Shown here piece by piece: positions 33,150 through 42,021 of a stretch of DNA of 64,000 nt. The notes beneath the pieces are model-generated. The model did no database searches. It worked only from the letters and a program-made list of their open reading frames with translations, and was not told the origin of the DNA. How positions within the stretch are numbered: the first letter of the stretch is position 1; each line of letters begins with the position of its first letter. The DNA lies in NCBI RefSeq assembly GCF_900109935.1, contig NZ_FOBV01000001.1:372001-436000 (forward strand), read 5' to 3'. Source of the stretch: Chryseobacterium taichungense. Lineage in GTDB: Bacteria > Bacteroidota > Bacteroidia > Flavobacteriales > Weeksellaceae. The position numbers were made by a program, and so were the translations under genes.

Positions 33150-33651
33150 TAAACGATCAAAGTCCGGACTGTCCCATCCGCACCGTCCGGACACTGCCAT
33201 CAGTACTGTCCGTTTAGTGCCACTCGGGCGGACCGGTCAGTACCATAGGTATGAGGTCTAATTATTAGTATAATGAACTCCGGTTTGGAAAACATTTCCT
33301 GCCGGAGTTTTTTTGTTGGGAGGTGCGTAAGTATTTGAGATTGGGAATACGAATAGTCTTGAAAGCCTTCATTTTTCCGGACAGAATATTTCCCTATAAA
33401 ATCTTAAAAAATGTAGTCTGGGTTGGACTACTTTTTCTCTGACAAATGTAAACAAATTCTCATAATTTCCAAATAATAAGCTATTGTTTTTTAATATGTT
33501 AATCAACTCAAAACGCTAATTCTCTTTAAAAAATAGACGTTTAAGAAGAAGAGAAACTGCCCTCGTTTTTACCATGAAAAAATAAAAGAATCCTGATTCC
33601 TAGATCATTGGTTCTGAAAGTAGTCCAACCCAGACTACCTTTTTGAACACA
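33150..33651. other. Intergenic region with hairpins, left edge of the surface-protein island
   Basis: No gene. It holds a G+C-rich patch (33155-33250) with repeated GTCCGGAC-type words, a hairpin AACTCCGG ... CCGGAGTT with T run (33276-33315), a hairpin GTAGTCTGGGTTGGACTAC with T run (33413-33431), and the exact inverted copy of that 19-mer at 33620-33638, just before the next gene. Confidence 0.7.
33276..33315 (+). terminator. Hairpin terminator behind the MBL-fold gene
   Basis: AACTCCGG-18 bases-CCGGAGTT and T7. A closely related hairpin lies at 37029-37065. Confidence 0.75.
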
Positions 33652-34212
33652 ATGAAAATACAAATGATGACCCTTATACAGTTCCCTCTATCCCTGCGTT
33701 TTAGCGTAAGGATGCTGTGTTTGCAGGTATTTTTCATTGCTGTTTTTATCAGTTCCCAGACTCCTTTTTCCTATTCCGACTCAACAATTTTTATCTCCGA
33801 AGATTCCTATTTGTATGTTGAATCACCAGTTGACATCTCTGATGCAGCCTCTTTTTCAGGGACAAATAATGAGGTAAAAAAGGGCAATATAACTCAACGT
33901 AAAGCCTTCTGTAAGTTATACTCATCTACAAGCAAAAATCATATCAATCCATCAACCCAGACTTGCTCCACAGTTCCGAAGAGTTCCCATTATGTTGGAA
34001 ACTTCACCAACCCTTTATCAACAGCTGTTCTGGGAAATCCTTCTCCGGTAAAACAACATCAGAAAATGATGGGCTCCGCTCTAAGATTTTTACTGAATAT
34101 AAATTCTTCAGAAAAAAAACTTCTATGTAAACATATTAACCATTTCAACCTTTTAGAAATTATCACCAACCACTTCAGCCGTCCTCCGCCTATAATGGCG
34201 ATATTTTATTAA
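33652..34212 (+). CDS. Hypothetical exported protein
   Basis: 186 residues. A hydrophobic segment (MLCLQVFFIAVFISSQ, about 21-37) looks like a signal peptide, followed by FSYSDSTIFISEDSYLYVES, a short strand-rich patch seen at the start of some secreted Bacteroidota proteins. The remainder is Ser/Asn/His-rich and has no family I know. ATG at 33652; a TTG three codons before is less likely. It precedes the surface protein at 34576 with a long repeat-filled gap. Confidence 0.5.
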   Translation: MKIQMMTLIQFPLSLRFSVRMLCLQVFFIAVFISSQTPFSYSDSTIFISEDSYLYVESPVDISDAASFSGTNNEVKKGNITQRKAFCKLYSSTSKNHINPSTQTCSTVPKSSHYVGNFTNPLSTAVLGNPSPVKQHQKMMGSALRFLLNINSSEKKLLCKHINHFNLLEIITNHFSRPPPIMAIFY

Positions 34213-34575
34213 ACACAAATGACACGAATTATTTAAACACAAATGAGCACAAATATCTTTGCACGAATAACACGTATGATTTACACAAATAACAGAAAAA
34301 CCCTAATGCACAGGCCACTTCCCACGCCGTTTGTCATCCCGTAGGGATCTAAGCAAAGCATTTTCACACAACGTTTGTGAAATTAGTGTCCATCCATTAG
34401 TGCCATTCGTGTTTAAGAACAATACCGCACTCTTATAAGTGAAATCGAAGATTCGACGTAGTCAAACGTCTTTGTGAAACTCAATAAGCATATCATATTA
34501 AAGAAATCTCTGTGTGCTCTGTGTTACCATAAGCTTACATTATTAAACAACAAACAAACTCATAAATACAATACA
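34213..34575. repeat. Intergenic repeat cluster before the surface protein
   Basis: Contains CACGAAT/ATTCGTG words in both orientations (AAACACAAATGACACGAATT at 34213 and CCATTAGTGCCATTCGTGTT near 34395), a GTCATCCCGTAGGGATCTAA element at 34338, and a CTCTGTGTGCTCTGTGTT element near 34508. All are of the dispersed intergenic kind. No gene. Confidence 0.6.
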
Positions 34576-35910
34576 ATGAAAAATATACTAACAACTGCTG
34601 CTCTGCTATTCAGCATGATTGCATTCGCACAAGTGGGGATTAATAACACTTCCCCAAAAGCGACACTCGACATTACTCCCAAAACAACTGATGGAAGCAA
34701 GCCCGAAGGACTTTTAATTCCACAATTGGATGGCAATTCGCTCAAAACCACAGCTTACGGAACTTCTCAAAAAGGAGTGATTGTCTATGCGAAGTCAGCA
34801 GCTAGTCCCACCGATACCAAAACCGTGAATGTTACTGCGGAAGGCTACTATTATTTTGATGGAAGTGTGTGGCAGAAAATGACCGGGGCTTCCGCCGCCG
34901 ATGCTACTACAACGGCCAAAGGGATCGTAAAATTGGCAGGAGATTTATCCGGAACCGCTGCATCACCAAGTATTGCCAGCAGTGCCGTGACCTCTGCTAA
35001 AATAGCAGACGGTACCGTAGCCAATGCAGATTTGGCTTCAGGAGCAGGTGGAATTTACAAAGGGGACGGCTCCTTATCCGGGAATACAACTGTAACCCAA
35101 GGGACCAATACTTTGGCTTTTACTTCTACAGCCAGTACGGGAACCAGCCATTTTACTGTGGATGGAACTACGCTAAATGTAGATGCCGTCAATAATAGAG
35201 TGGGAATCGGTACTAATACTCCGGCAGCAACATTAGATGTTGTTGCGAAAACAACAAATGGAACGCAGCCAGAAGGATTTATCGCTCCTAGATTGACTGG
35301 TGATCAAATTAAGTCAGGTGATGGACAATATGGTACATCTCAAAAAGGAGCAATCATTTATGCTTTATCAGCAGTCACAACAGCTAGTACAAAAACAGCT
35401 AATATGGATGCTGAAGGATATTATATTTTTGATGGTTCAAAATGGATTAAATTATTATCTCAAGCTCAAAGTGTACCGCAGCAAATCCTCAATGTATCTG
35501 TACCAGGAACTCAGAATATTAAAAATACAACTGTAGTTACAGAATTTACTACTGAGAATATAGATACATACAATGCATGGAACAATAATATATTCACTGT
35601 GCCCTCGAATTTAGGTGGCATTTATACTGTTAATTTTCAAATATCAAATACAAGAGTTATGGGAGGTACTGGAAGTCCTTCATGGTTTGTAATATCAACA
35701 CTTCAGAGAAGTGCTGATGGAGGTGCTTCTTGGACTGATTTAATTAGAGATACAAGAACTGCTCCATCTCTTTATGATGTAGATAATGGAAATATCCTTT
35801 TCTGGAGTGGAATTTTAAATGGTGGCGATCTAATGAGAGTTTATACGCAATGTAGCAGTCCAACTGATAATATCATTGGTAAAGGGAGTCTAGTCATTAC
35901 AAAACTTTAA
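34576..35910 (+). CDS. Secreted tail-fibre-like surface protein
   Basis: 444 residues with a signal peptide (MKNILTTAALLFSMIAFAQ). It is built of two copies of a module of about 100 residues: one at 20-115 (VGINNTSPKATLDI ... GYYYFDGSVWQKM), the other at 215-315 (VGIGTNTPAATLDV ... GYYIFDGSKWIKL). They are separated by a fibre-like stretch (AKGIVKLAGDLSGTAAS, AKIADGTVANADLAS). A C-terminal domain of about 125 residues has the strand pattern of C1q/TNF-like heads. The second half is more A+T-rich than the first. Probably a surface adhesin or filament; the longer upstream start at 34474 is rejected because the signal peptide begins at 34576. Confidence 0.7.
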   Translation: MKNILTTAALLFSMIAFAQVGINNTSPKATLDITPKTTDGSKPEGLLIPQLDGNSLKTTAYGTSQKGVIVYAKSAASPTDTKTVNVTAEGYYYFDGSVWQKMTGASAADATTTAKGIVKLAGDLSGTAASPSIASSAVTSAKIADGTVANADLASGAGGIYKGDGSLSGNTTVTQGTNTLAFTSTASTGTSHFTVDGTTLNVDAVNNRVGIGTNTPAATLDVVAKTTNGTQPEGFIAPRLTGDQIKSGDGQYGTSQKGAIIYALSAVTTASTKTANMDAEGYYIFDGSKWIKLLSQAQSVPQQILNVSVPGTQNIKNTTVVTEFTTENIDTYNAWNNNIFTVPSNLGGIYTVNFQISNTRVMGGTGSPSWFVISTLQRSADGGASWTDLIRDTRTAPSLYDVDNGNILFWSGILNGGDLMRVYTQCSSPTDNIIGKGSLVITKL

Positions 35911-36081
35911 GCTCACAATATTTTGTTGTGCAATCGCAATCCATGACTCCGGCTCGTACCAGTTTAAGCAATGCTCGGATAGGTTTTGGTTACAAGCAGA
36001 ACGTTTTAGCCAGCCAGCTGATCTTACTTATAATCTATGACCGAAAATCATAAACCAACAATAATTTTAAAACCAATACTA

Positions 36082-36816
36082 ATGGCAACAATTCTTCATC
36101 GCATCAAAGCGTATTTGTACGATAACGTTTTAACCAAAGACAATCCCAATGATTTCACGGCGCGCACGGCGAGCGAGCGCAGCCTTACTGTTCAGCAGAT
36201 CTGCCAGGCAGCCGTGTCCCGTGGCGGGGCAGACATCTCTGCCTCTTCCATGGAGCACGCCACCGAACTTTTCCTGAAAGAAATGGCCTACCAGCTTTGT
36301 GATGGCTTTTCAGTCAATACCGGTTACTTTACTGCAAGCACAACTATTAGAGGTGTATTCGACAGTCCTTCGGAGACTTTTAACAAAGGCAAGCACAGCA
36401 TTATTTTCCAGTTCAACCAGGGAGAAAAGCTACGCGCAGAGATTCCCAACATCGAGGTGAATATCTTAGGCGTCGCAGAAGCTTCAGCAGTGATCTTACA
36501 GGTTACGGATGTCAAGAGCGGTTCGGTCAACGACCTGCTTACACCAGGAAGAAATCTGAAGATTATGGGCAGCAAGATTAAAGTCGCAGGTGATGATGCT
36601 TCGGTAGGGATTTATTTTGTAGACACTGCTACACAGGGAAGAACGAAAGTAGAGCAGAGTGATATTGTGACCAATAATCCTTCGGAGGTTATGGTGGTAA
36701 TTCCTGCATTAGCAGCGGGAAGTTATATTATTGAAGTGCTGACGCAGTATTCAGGCAGTCAGACTTTAAAAGAGTCCCGTACTGCTACCCTGGATAAGCA
36801 ATTGACGGTAGAGTAA
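36082..36816 (+). CDS. HU-like DNA-binding domain protein with DUF4469
   Basis: 244 residues. The N-terminal part (ILHRIKAYLYDNVLTKDNPN, RTASERSLTVQQICQAAVSRG) is the HU-like fold described for Bacteroidota proteins that pair an HU/IHF-type domain with an Ig-like DUF4469 domain. The C-terminal half (LTPGRNLKIMGSKIKVAGDD, VMVVIPALAAGSYIIEVLTQ) fits that Ig-like part. The ATG at 36082 matches how relatives start; an ATG at 36037 would add 15 residues. Role unknown. Confidence 0.82.
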   Translation: MATILHRIKAYLYDNVLTKDNPNDFTARTASERSLTVQQICQAAVSRGGADISASSMEHATELFLKEMAYQLCDGFSVNTGYFTASTTIRGVFDSPSETFNKGKHSIIFQFNQGEKLRAEIPNIEVNILGVAEASAVILQVTDVKSGSVNDLLTPGRNLKIMGSKIKVAGDDASVGIYFVDTATQGRTKVEQSDIVTNNPSEVMVVIPALAAGSYIIEVLTQYSGSQTLKESRTATLDKQLTVE

Positions 36817-38025
36817 GAACAAGAGGCTTGCTTCGGTGCAAGCAAGGTGATTGTTAGGTAGCAAGCAAGAGTCTTACTTCGAGGCTAACAAGACACTTGT
36901 TTGGTAGCAAGCAACCGGCTTGTTCTGACAAATCTATCCTAATCCTGAAATTCTATTATACAGTTAAGGTATATATCAGCGCAAAAGCATTCCATCATGA
37001 GGGATGGGTATTTTCATCAGTGTGTGATACTCCGGTCTGGGAACTCTTTCCCAGCCGGAGTTTTGGCTTCGGCTCCGCTCAGCCACCATTGGGTTGGAGG
37101 GTTTGAGTTGAAGGACTGGTGGCTGAGCGGAGCCTCAGCCACTGGGAAGGAAAGCGTAAGGGCTGGTAGCTTCGTGTGTGGCAGCGTAATAAACCACCCC
37201 GTCGCAAATTCCGTTGGAATTTTCGCCACCCCTCCGGAGGATGGGAATTGGGAATTGGGCGGTTTTAGATAGCGAATGCTCCTGCTACTGTGGCTTCGGC
37301 TCCGCTCAGCCACCATTGGCCTAGAGAGTTGAGAGTGGAGTACTGAAGGGGTTAAGGCGGTACAAAATTCCCCTCAGTGGAGGGGTGGCAAAAATTCAAA
37401 GAATTTTTGACGGGGTGGTTTAAGAAGAATTGCGGGACTGGTGGCTGAGCGGAGCCGAAGTCACCATTGAACAAATGTCATTATTTGTATGCCATGATAA
37501 TTGATAACTACCAGAAGTAAACCAAGGTTAAAGCAAATGCTTTGCATTCCGATAGCGTAACAGACCACCCCGTCGCAAATTCCAATGGAATTTCCGCCAC
37601 CCCTCCGGAGGAGGGGAATTTAGAAGCGGTCGAATGGCGGCGCCTGAGCGGAGTCGAAGGCCCGCATTACTCTGGAAGGACTGGTGGCTTCGGCTCCGCT
37701 CAGCCACCATGGGTTTGCAGTGTTTTCAGGATTCGATATGAGAGTTTAAATAAGATTCGCTATCATTTGCTGAGTGTTTAAGTTTATGCTGAGCCTGTCG
37801 AAGTACCTTTGCGCTCAAAAGAATATGCATAATATAAAATCTCTTGCAGACATAGCGTTAATGATAAAAGCTAACAGTTACAAAAGATGCCGAGATTCCT
37901 ACGGAACGACAAAAGTGTGTGGTAGTGTGTGAGGGATTAGAGAGTTTTAGGAGTATATGAGTATAGATATTCTACTGAGCGACAAAAAGTAGTCGAATGC
38001 CGGCCAACCACTGGAGTATGTACAA
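36817..38025. repeat. Repeat island of dispersed intergenic elements
   Basis: About 1.2 kb without a believable gene. It holds (a) a GCAAGC-rich tandem patch at 36824-36925; (b) the palindrome-like CTTCGGCTCCGCTCAGCCAC in five places and both orientations (about 37066, 37118, 37288, 37440, 37684); (c) a CCACCCCGTCGCAAATTCC ... CCACCCCTCCGGAGG element direct at 37193-37265 and 37565-37625 and inverted at 37364-37422; (d) a TGAGCCTGTCGAAG element at 37789; and (e) a GAGATTCCTACGGAACGAC element at 37893. Short open frames here are repeats read in various frames. Confidence 0.82.
37029..37065 (+). terminator. Strong hairpin related to the one at 33276
   Basis: ACTCCGGTCTGGGA-ACTCT-TTCCCAGCCGGAGT followed by TTTT. 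It lies about 210 bases behind the DUF4469 gene. Confidence 0.7.
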
Positions 38026-38055
38026 AAAAACCGTCGAAATCTTCCGACGGTTTTC
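38026..38055 (-). terminator. Terminator of the trehalose-type operon
   Basis: AAAACCGTCG-GAAGATTT-like loop-CGACGGTTTT (either strand), 22 bases beyond the end of the TonB receptor gene. Confidence 0.85.
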
Positions 38056-38076
38056 TGATTGTATGAAAAAGATTTA

Positions 38077-40518
38077 TTAAAAATCTAATGTAATCGATCC
38101 TCTTACTGCTGCTCCCATAATCGGTCTTGCCATGATTATGGTGCTTCCGGCTGCTTGTATTGAAGGTGATCTCGGATCCCCTTCGGTAATGCCGATCGTA
38201 TTGAAGATATTGGTTCCGTCTACTGCAAAGCGTATTTTTCCCAGCTGATAAGACATTCCCGCACCCACTTCACCAAATGCAGGCAATGTATCCTGATTGG
38301 TCTGATCCTGAAAACGTTTTCCATAGTAATTGTAGCTGACATACGTTCTCCATTCTTTTGTAATGTTGACTGCCGGTGAGATATTAAAATACAGCTTCGG
38401 CATTCTTCTTACCACATTTCCTTCCAGGGTACTTGCTGATTCCAGCCCTTTATATTTAGGATTCTGAATGGTTCCGTTGAAGGTAAGCTCAAGGATGTTA
38501 TTAAATAACCTTGCATATCCTTCCAGCTCTACCCCGAAGTTTCTGGTATTGGCAAAGGTATTTTCAGAAGTTCCATCAGAGAAAACATCGGTAAAAGAAA
38601 GATTCTTCAGCGTAGAATAAAAAGGAATTACCCCGATATCAAACGTTCTTGAATAATACTTATATCCGACTTCCAGCTGATTGGTAGATACAGATTTTAA
38701 TGGCTGATCCGGTGTAGGGTTTGAAAAATAATTATAATATGCCTCTTCGTTTGGAGATCTGAATCCGTTTGAGAAACGGGCATATACTGCATTTTCCGGA
38801 TTGATTTTATAATTAGCAGCAACAGTGAACGAAACTTTATCTACGTTAAAATTCCAGTAAGTATATCTGTTTCCCAGCACACTCATATTATCATCCGCTG
38901 TAGTTGTCGCAAATCCGTGAGTTCCATCCGTTGTCAGCCCTGAATTGTTGAGATTGGAAGTTGTGGTATTGACAAAATTTCCTTTATAATAATCATGGCT
39001 GTAACGGATTCCTGCATTTAAGCTTAAATTATCCGTTACATTATAATCAAGGTTTGCATAGAGATCATTGAGGCTTCCCTGTGTTTGCGTATCTCTTTGC
39101 AGGAATGTCATATCAGTAACTCCATTATATGTTTTGGAATATCCCACACTGGTCGGCGTAAGTGAAGTATCCACAAGGTTAAGCAGTTCCGGTCTGTCGG
39201 TTGCCGTGGTTAAAATATTACTCCAGTTCCAGTATTGATGGGATTTCCAGTTAGATTTATAGAAGCCAGCCGTTACATTTCCTTTATCAAATTTATAGCT
39301 GAATTGCAAATCATTCACAAAATTATTCATTTGCTTATCAATAGCCCAGAATCCTAGTTCCTGAACGTAAGCCGGGTTGACTACCGCTCCGGAACTCACT
39401 AACGAATACTGGAAAGTATTTCCTGCAATCCCATTGCTGTTAGCAAATGCTGCTGCCGTTTTAGGCCCGCCTGCCGGGAAAATTCCGGTATAATTCATAT
39501 TGATATTGGTATATCTTGTCTTGTTTAAAACAGAGAAATTATTTCCAAGATCATATTTGAATTCCGCTCCTACGACATCCACTTTCGGATGAATTCCGTC
39601 TTCAAGATTTCTGCTGAAGAATCCTCCACCGGCCTGCGGTATATTGAGCTGACTGATATTTCTGTAGCTGTACGTTCCGTAATTGGCATCAAAACCGGAA
39701 AACTCTTTCACATCATTTCCGTCCCGTACCAAAGGAATCGGAAGGAAGAATGTATTTCTGTCGTCCAGCTTTTTATAATAAACTTTAGCATATCCTTTAT
39801 CGAAAACATATTTCAGATTCATTCTGATTTGTCCGCCCTGATTGGCTTTAAATCCTGTTTTCCTGATTCCGTCATCTGTTCGGTAAAAACCTCCGACGTT
39901 GAAAAATAATTTATCCTCCACCAAAGCTCCGCCAAGGTTTACATCCGTACGCATCAGCCCGTATGTACTGGTTTCGAGTTTTGCTGTTCCCCTGAACTCA
40001 TTCCCTCCTTCTTTGGTAATAAAGTTAATTAAACCTCCCGGTGAATTGTTCGCAAAAATAGAACCTGAACCTCCTCTTAAAGCTTCCAGCCTGCTTACCG
40101 AATTATCGACACGGAAGAAATTATCTGCGTTGGCAAACTGTAAAGCGCCGTCTTCAAACACAGGAAGGCCGTCTTCCTGCACCTGTACAAATTCATAAGC
40201 CCCTGCGGAAGGAATCCCTCTTGCAAAAAGGTTATTCCCCACTTCGCCTCCTGAAGTTTCTACCGCAAAACCAGGCACTCTCTGCAGCAATGCAGCAGCA
40301 CTGATCGGGTTTTGCTTTTGAATTTCTTTTGCGGTAAAAGTAGAAATCGCCGTACTCGATTCTATCTTTTTCTTCGGATTCGAGTTCCCGGTAATAACGA
40401 CCTGCTCGATAGATGCCGATCTTGTGGAATCCTGTGGAGTTTCCTGAGCATACGCATTATTGAAATACAGCGTTGCAATCCCGGCAAGTAAGAAAATCGA
40501 TTTTTTTTTCATAGCCAT
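38077..40518 (-). CDS. TonB-dependent outer-membrane receptor
   Basis: 813 residues: signal peptide 1-24 (ending NAYAQ), an N-terminal plug domain with EQVVITGNSNPKKKIESS, ALLQRVPGFAVETSGGE and RLEALRGGSGSIFANNSPGG, then a 22-strand-type barrel ending in the aromatic-terminated GSITLDF. There is no carboxypeptidase-like N-terminal domain and no SusD partner, so it is of the classic TonB receptor type rather than a SusC. Last gene of the minus-strand operon behind the MFS transporter and trehalase, 24 bases after trehalase. It probably imports trehalose or a related oligosaccharide. Confidence 0.9.
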   Translation of the reverse strand: MAMKKKSIFLLAGIATLYFNNAYAQETPQDSTRSASIEQVVITGNSNPKKKIESSTAISTFTAKEIQKQNPISAAALLQRVPGFAVETSGGEVGNNLFARGIPSAGAYEFVQVQEDGLPVFEDGALQFANADNFFRVDNSVSRLEALRGGSGSIFANNSPGGLINFITKEGGNEFRGTAKLETSTYGLMRTDVNLGGALVEDKLFFNVGGFYRTDDGIRKTGFKANQGGQIRMNLKYVFDKGYAKVYYKKLDDRNTFFLPIPLVRDGNDVKEFSGFDANYGTYSYRNISQLNIPQAGGGFFSRNLEDGIHPKVDVVGAEFKYDLGNNFSVLNKTRYTNINMNYTGIFPAGGPKTAAAFANSNGIAGNTFQYSLVSSGAVVNPAYVQELGFWAIDKQMNNFVNDLQFSYKFDKGNVTAGFYKSNWKSHQYWNWSNILTTATDRPELLNLVDTSLTPTSVGYSKTYNGVTDMTFLQRDTQTQGSLNDLYANLDYNVTDNLSLNAGIRYSHDYYKGNFVNTTTSNLNNSGLTTDGTHGFATTTADDNMSVLGNRYTYWNFNVDKVSFTVAANYKINPENAVYARFSNGFRSPNEEAYYNYFSNPTPDQPLKSVSTNQLEVGYKYYSRTFDIGVIPFYSTLKNLSFTDVFSDGTSENTFANTRNFGVELEGYARLFNNILELTFNGTIQNPKYKGLESASTLEGNVVRRMPKLYFNISPAVNITKEWRTYVSYNYYGKRFQDQTNQDTLPAFGEVGAGMSYQLGKIRFAVDGTNIFNTIGITEGDPRSPSIQAAGSTIIMARPIMGAAVRGSITLDF

Positions 40519-40542
40519 ATGATTTTATTGTTAGTTTTAAGT

Positions 40543-42021
40543 TTAGTTATTTTTCAATTTAAGATAAACGCCATTCGTCCAGCCAAAGCCATCCTGATTA
40601 GGATATTCTCCACCTCCCGCAACCGTTTCTATATCCAGGGCATTGTATTTTTCCATTAATTTTCCGGTGTTTTGATAGACTCTTTCTACATTCGCACACC
40701 AATTATTTTTAATTTTTACCGCTAAATCATCAAAGCCATAGTTTTTCATTGCTTTAAAGCCCATCCACTGATACGGCGCCCATGCATTCGGAAGATCCCA
40801 CTGTTGTCCGGTTTTCTTAGTAGTCGTCACCAATCCTCCTGGAAAAAGAAACTTCTGCTCGATATGGTCTGCGACAGATTTTGCCTGCTCCGGTGTCGCT
40901 AAACCAAGAAATAGAGGATAAAGAGCAGCAATATGTTCAGACGAGGTTGTTGTGTTTTTTTTCGTATGATAATCTTTATATATCCCGGAATTTTCGTCCC
41001 AGAAATACTTAGTTATCAATTGTCTTCGGTTTGCTGCTCTTCCAGAATAATAATCTTCCTTTTCAGCCAAGTTCTGAAGTTTTGAAGATTTTGCCAGTGT
41101 ATTTTCCAGATGCCATAACAGGCAGTTCAGATCGACCTCAGCCAGATTCAATGTTTCAATGGTCTGTATATGTTCACCGTCTGCAAACCATCTGCTTGAA
41201 AAATCCCATCCTGATTCACAGGCGCTCCTGATGTTTCTGTAGAATTCTTTCCCTGCATTTTCACTATCTTCAATATCAATCAAATAACTCTCTGGGCGTG
41301 GTTCGTTTTCAGCATCATAATACCTGTTCAGAATGTCACCGTTAATTGTTTTCACCACTCTTTTTATACCTGAACCATTTTCAAGATGCCCTATCCCACT
41401 CATCCAGAAAGCATATTCTTTTTCCAACGTGTCATAATATTTGAGATAAATATTTTTGTCCTTTGTCGTTTCAAAAAGCAGATCCAACATCAATGAAAAG
41501 TAGGGTGGCTGGGAGCGGCTTAAAAAATGAGTACGGCTGGCATTCGGTACAAACCCGACCGTCTGAATCAGATAAGAACAGTTCTCAATAATATTTTCCA
41601 TCATCTCCATTCTTCCTGAAACCTGAAGTCCCAGCATGATAAAATAGCTGTCCCAATAGAAGAATTCATTAAAGCGTCCCCCCGGAACAACATAAGGTTT
41701 AGGTAGTTTTAGTAATGTACCTTTTTCCTCGTAAGCCGTTCTGGTCAGTTCATCCCAAAGTTTTTCGATATGCTCTTCTATTGGCAAATGATCTTCTCTT
41801 TGTATAGAAATTTTCGCCCCTAAAAAGTCGAAATTCGATAATACGAATGCTTTCAGGTTAAATCCGTTTACCTGTTTTTCATCTTCATATTTTGCATTGA
41901 TTTCTTCGATTGGAAATAACGGAACCGCGTCGGTCATCATCTTCTGATCTTCAAAAATTTCCGATCGCTGAACATCGTCAAAAAGTGACTGAATATCTTT
42001 TATGTATAATTGCTTATTCAT
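40543..42021 (-). CDS. Alpha,alpha-trehalase (GH37)
   Basis: Hydrolyses trehalose to two glucoses. The 492 residues carry both family signatures: PGGRFNEFFYWDSYF (about 113-127) and QWDLPNAWAPYQW (about 413-425). Catalytic Asp and Glu of GH37 are plausible in SGWDFSSRW (Asp near 293) and the EYPNQDGFGWTNGV block near the end. No signal peptide is visible, so it is likely cytoplasmic, like TreF. Its ATG shares one base with the MFS stop codon, so translation is coupled. Confidence 0.92.
   Translation of the reverse strand: MNKQLYIKDIQSLFDDVQRSEIFEDQKMMTDAVPLFPIEEINAKYEDEKQVNGFNLKAFVLSNFDFLGAKISIQREDHLPIEEHIEKLWDELTRTAYEEKGTLLKLPKPYVVPGGRFNEFFYWDSYFIMLGLQVSGRMEMMENIIENCSYLIQTVGFVPNASRTHFLSRSQPPYFSLMLDLLFETTKDKNIYLKYYDTLEKEYAFWMSGIGHLENGSGIKRVVKTINGDILNRYYDAENEPRPESYLIDIEDSENAGKEFYRNIRSACESGWDFSSRWFADGEHIQTIETLNLAEVDLNCLLWHLENTLAKSSKLQNLAEKEDYYSGRAANRRQLITKYFWDENSGIYKDYHTKKNTTTSSEHIAALYPLFLGLATPEQAKSVADHIEQKFLFPGGLVTTTKKTGQQWDLPNAWAPYQWMGFKAMKNYGFDDLAVKIKNNWCANVERVYQNTGKLMEKYNALDIETVAGGGEYPNQDGFGWTNGVYLKLKNN

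Noticed and set aside
33620..33638. The mirrored 19-mer as an insertion-sequence terminus
   Set aside because: Only about 190 bases without a transposase lie between the copies, and no target duplication was seen; kept only as a structural observation.
36897..37781. Several open frames of 60-100 codons in the repeat island
   Set aside because: They follow dispersed repeats in different frames and on both strands, with no family, start signal or codon bias.
39589..40198. Open frames of about 100 codons on the plus strand inside the TonB receptor gene
   Set aside because: They are antisense shadows of a strongly supported coding sequence.
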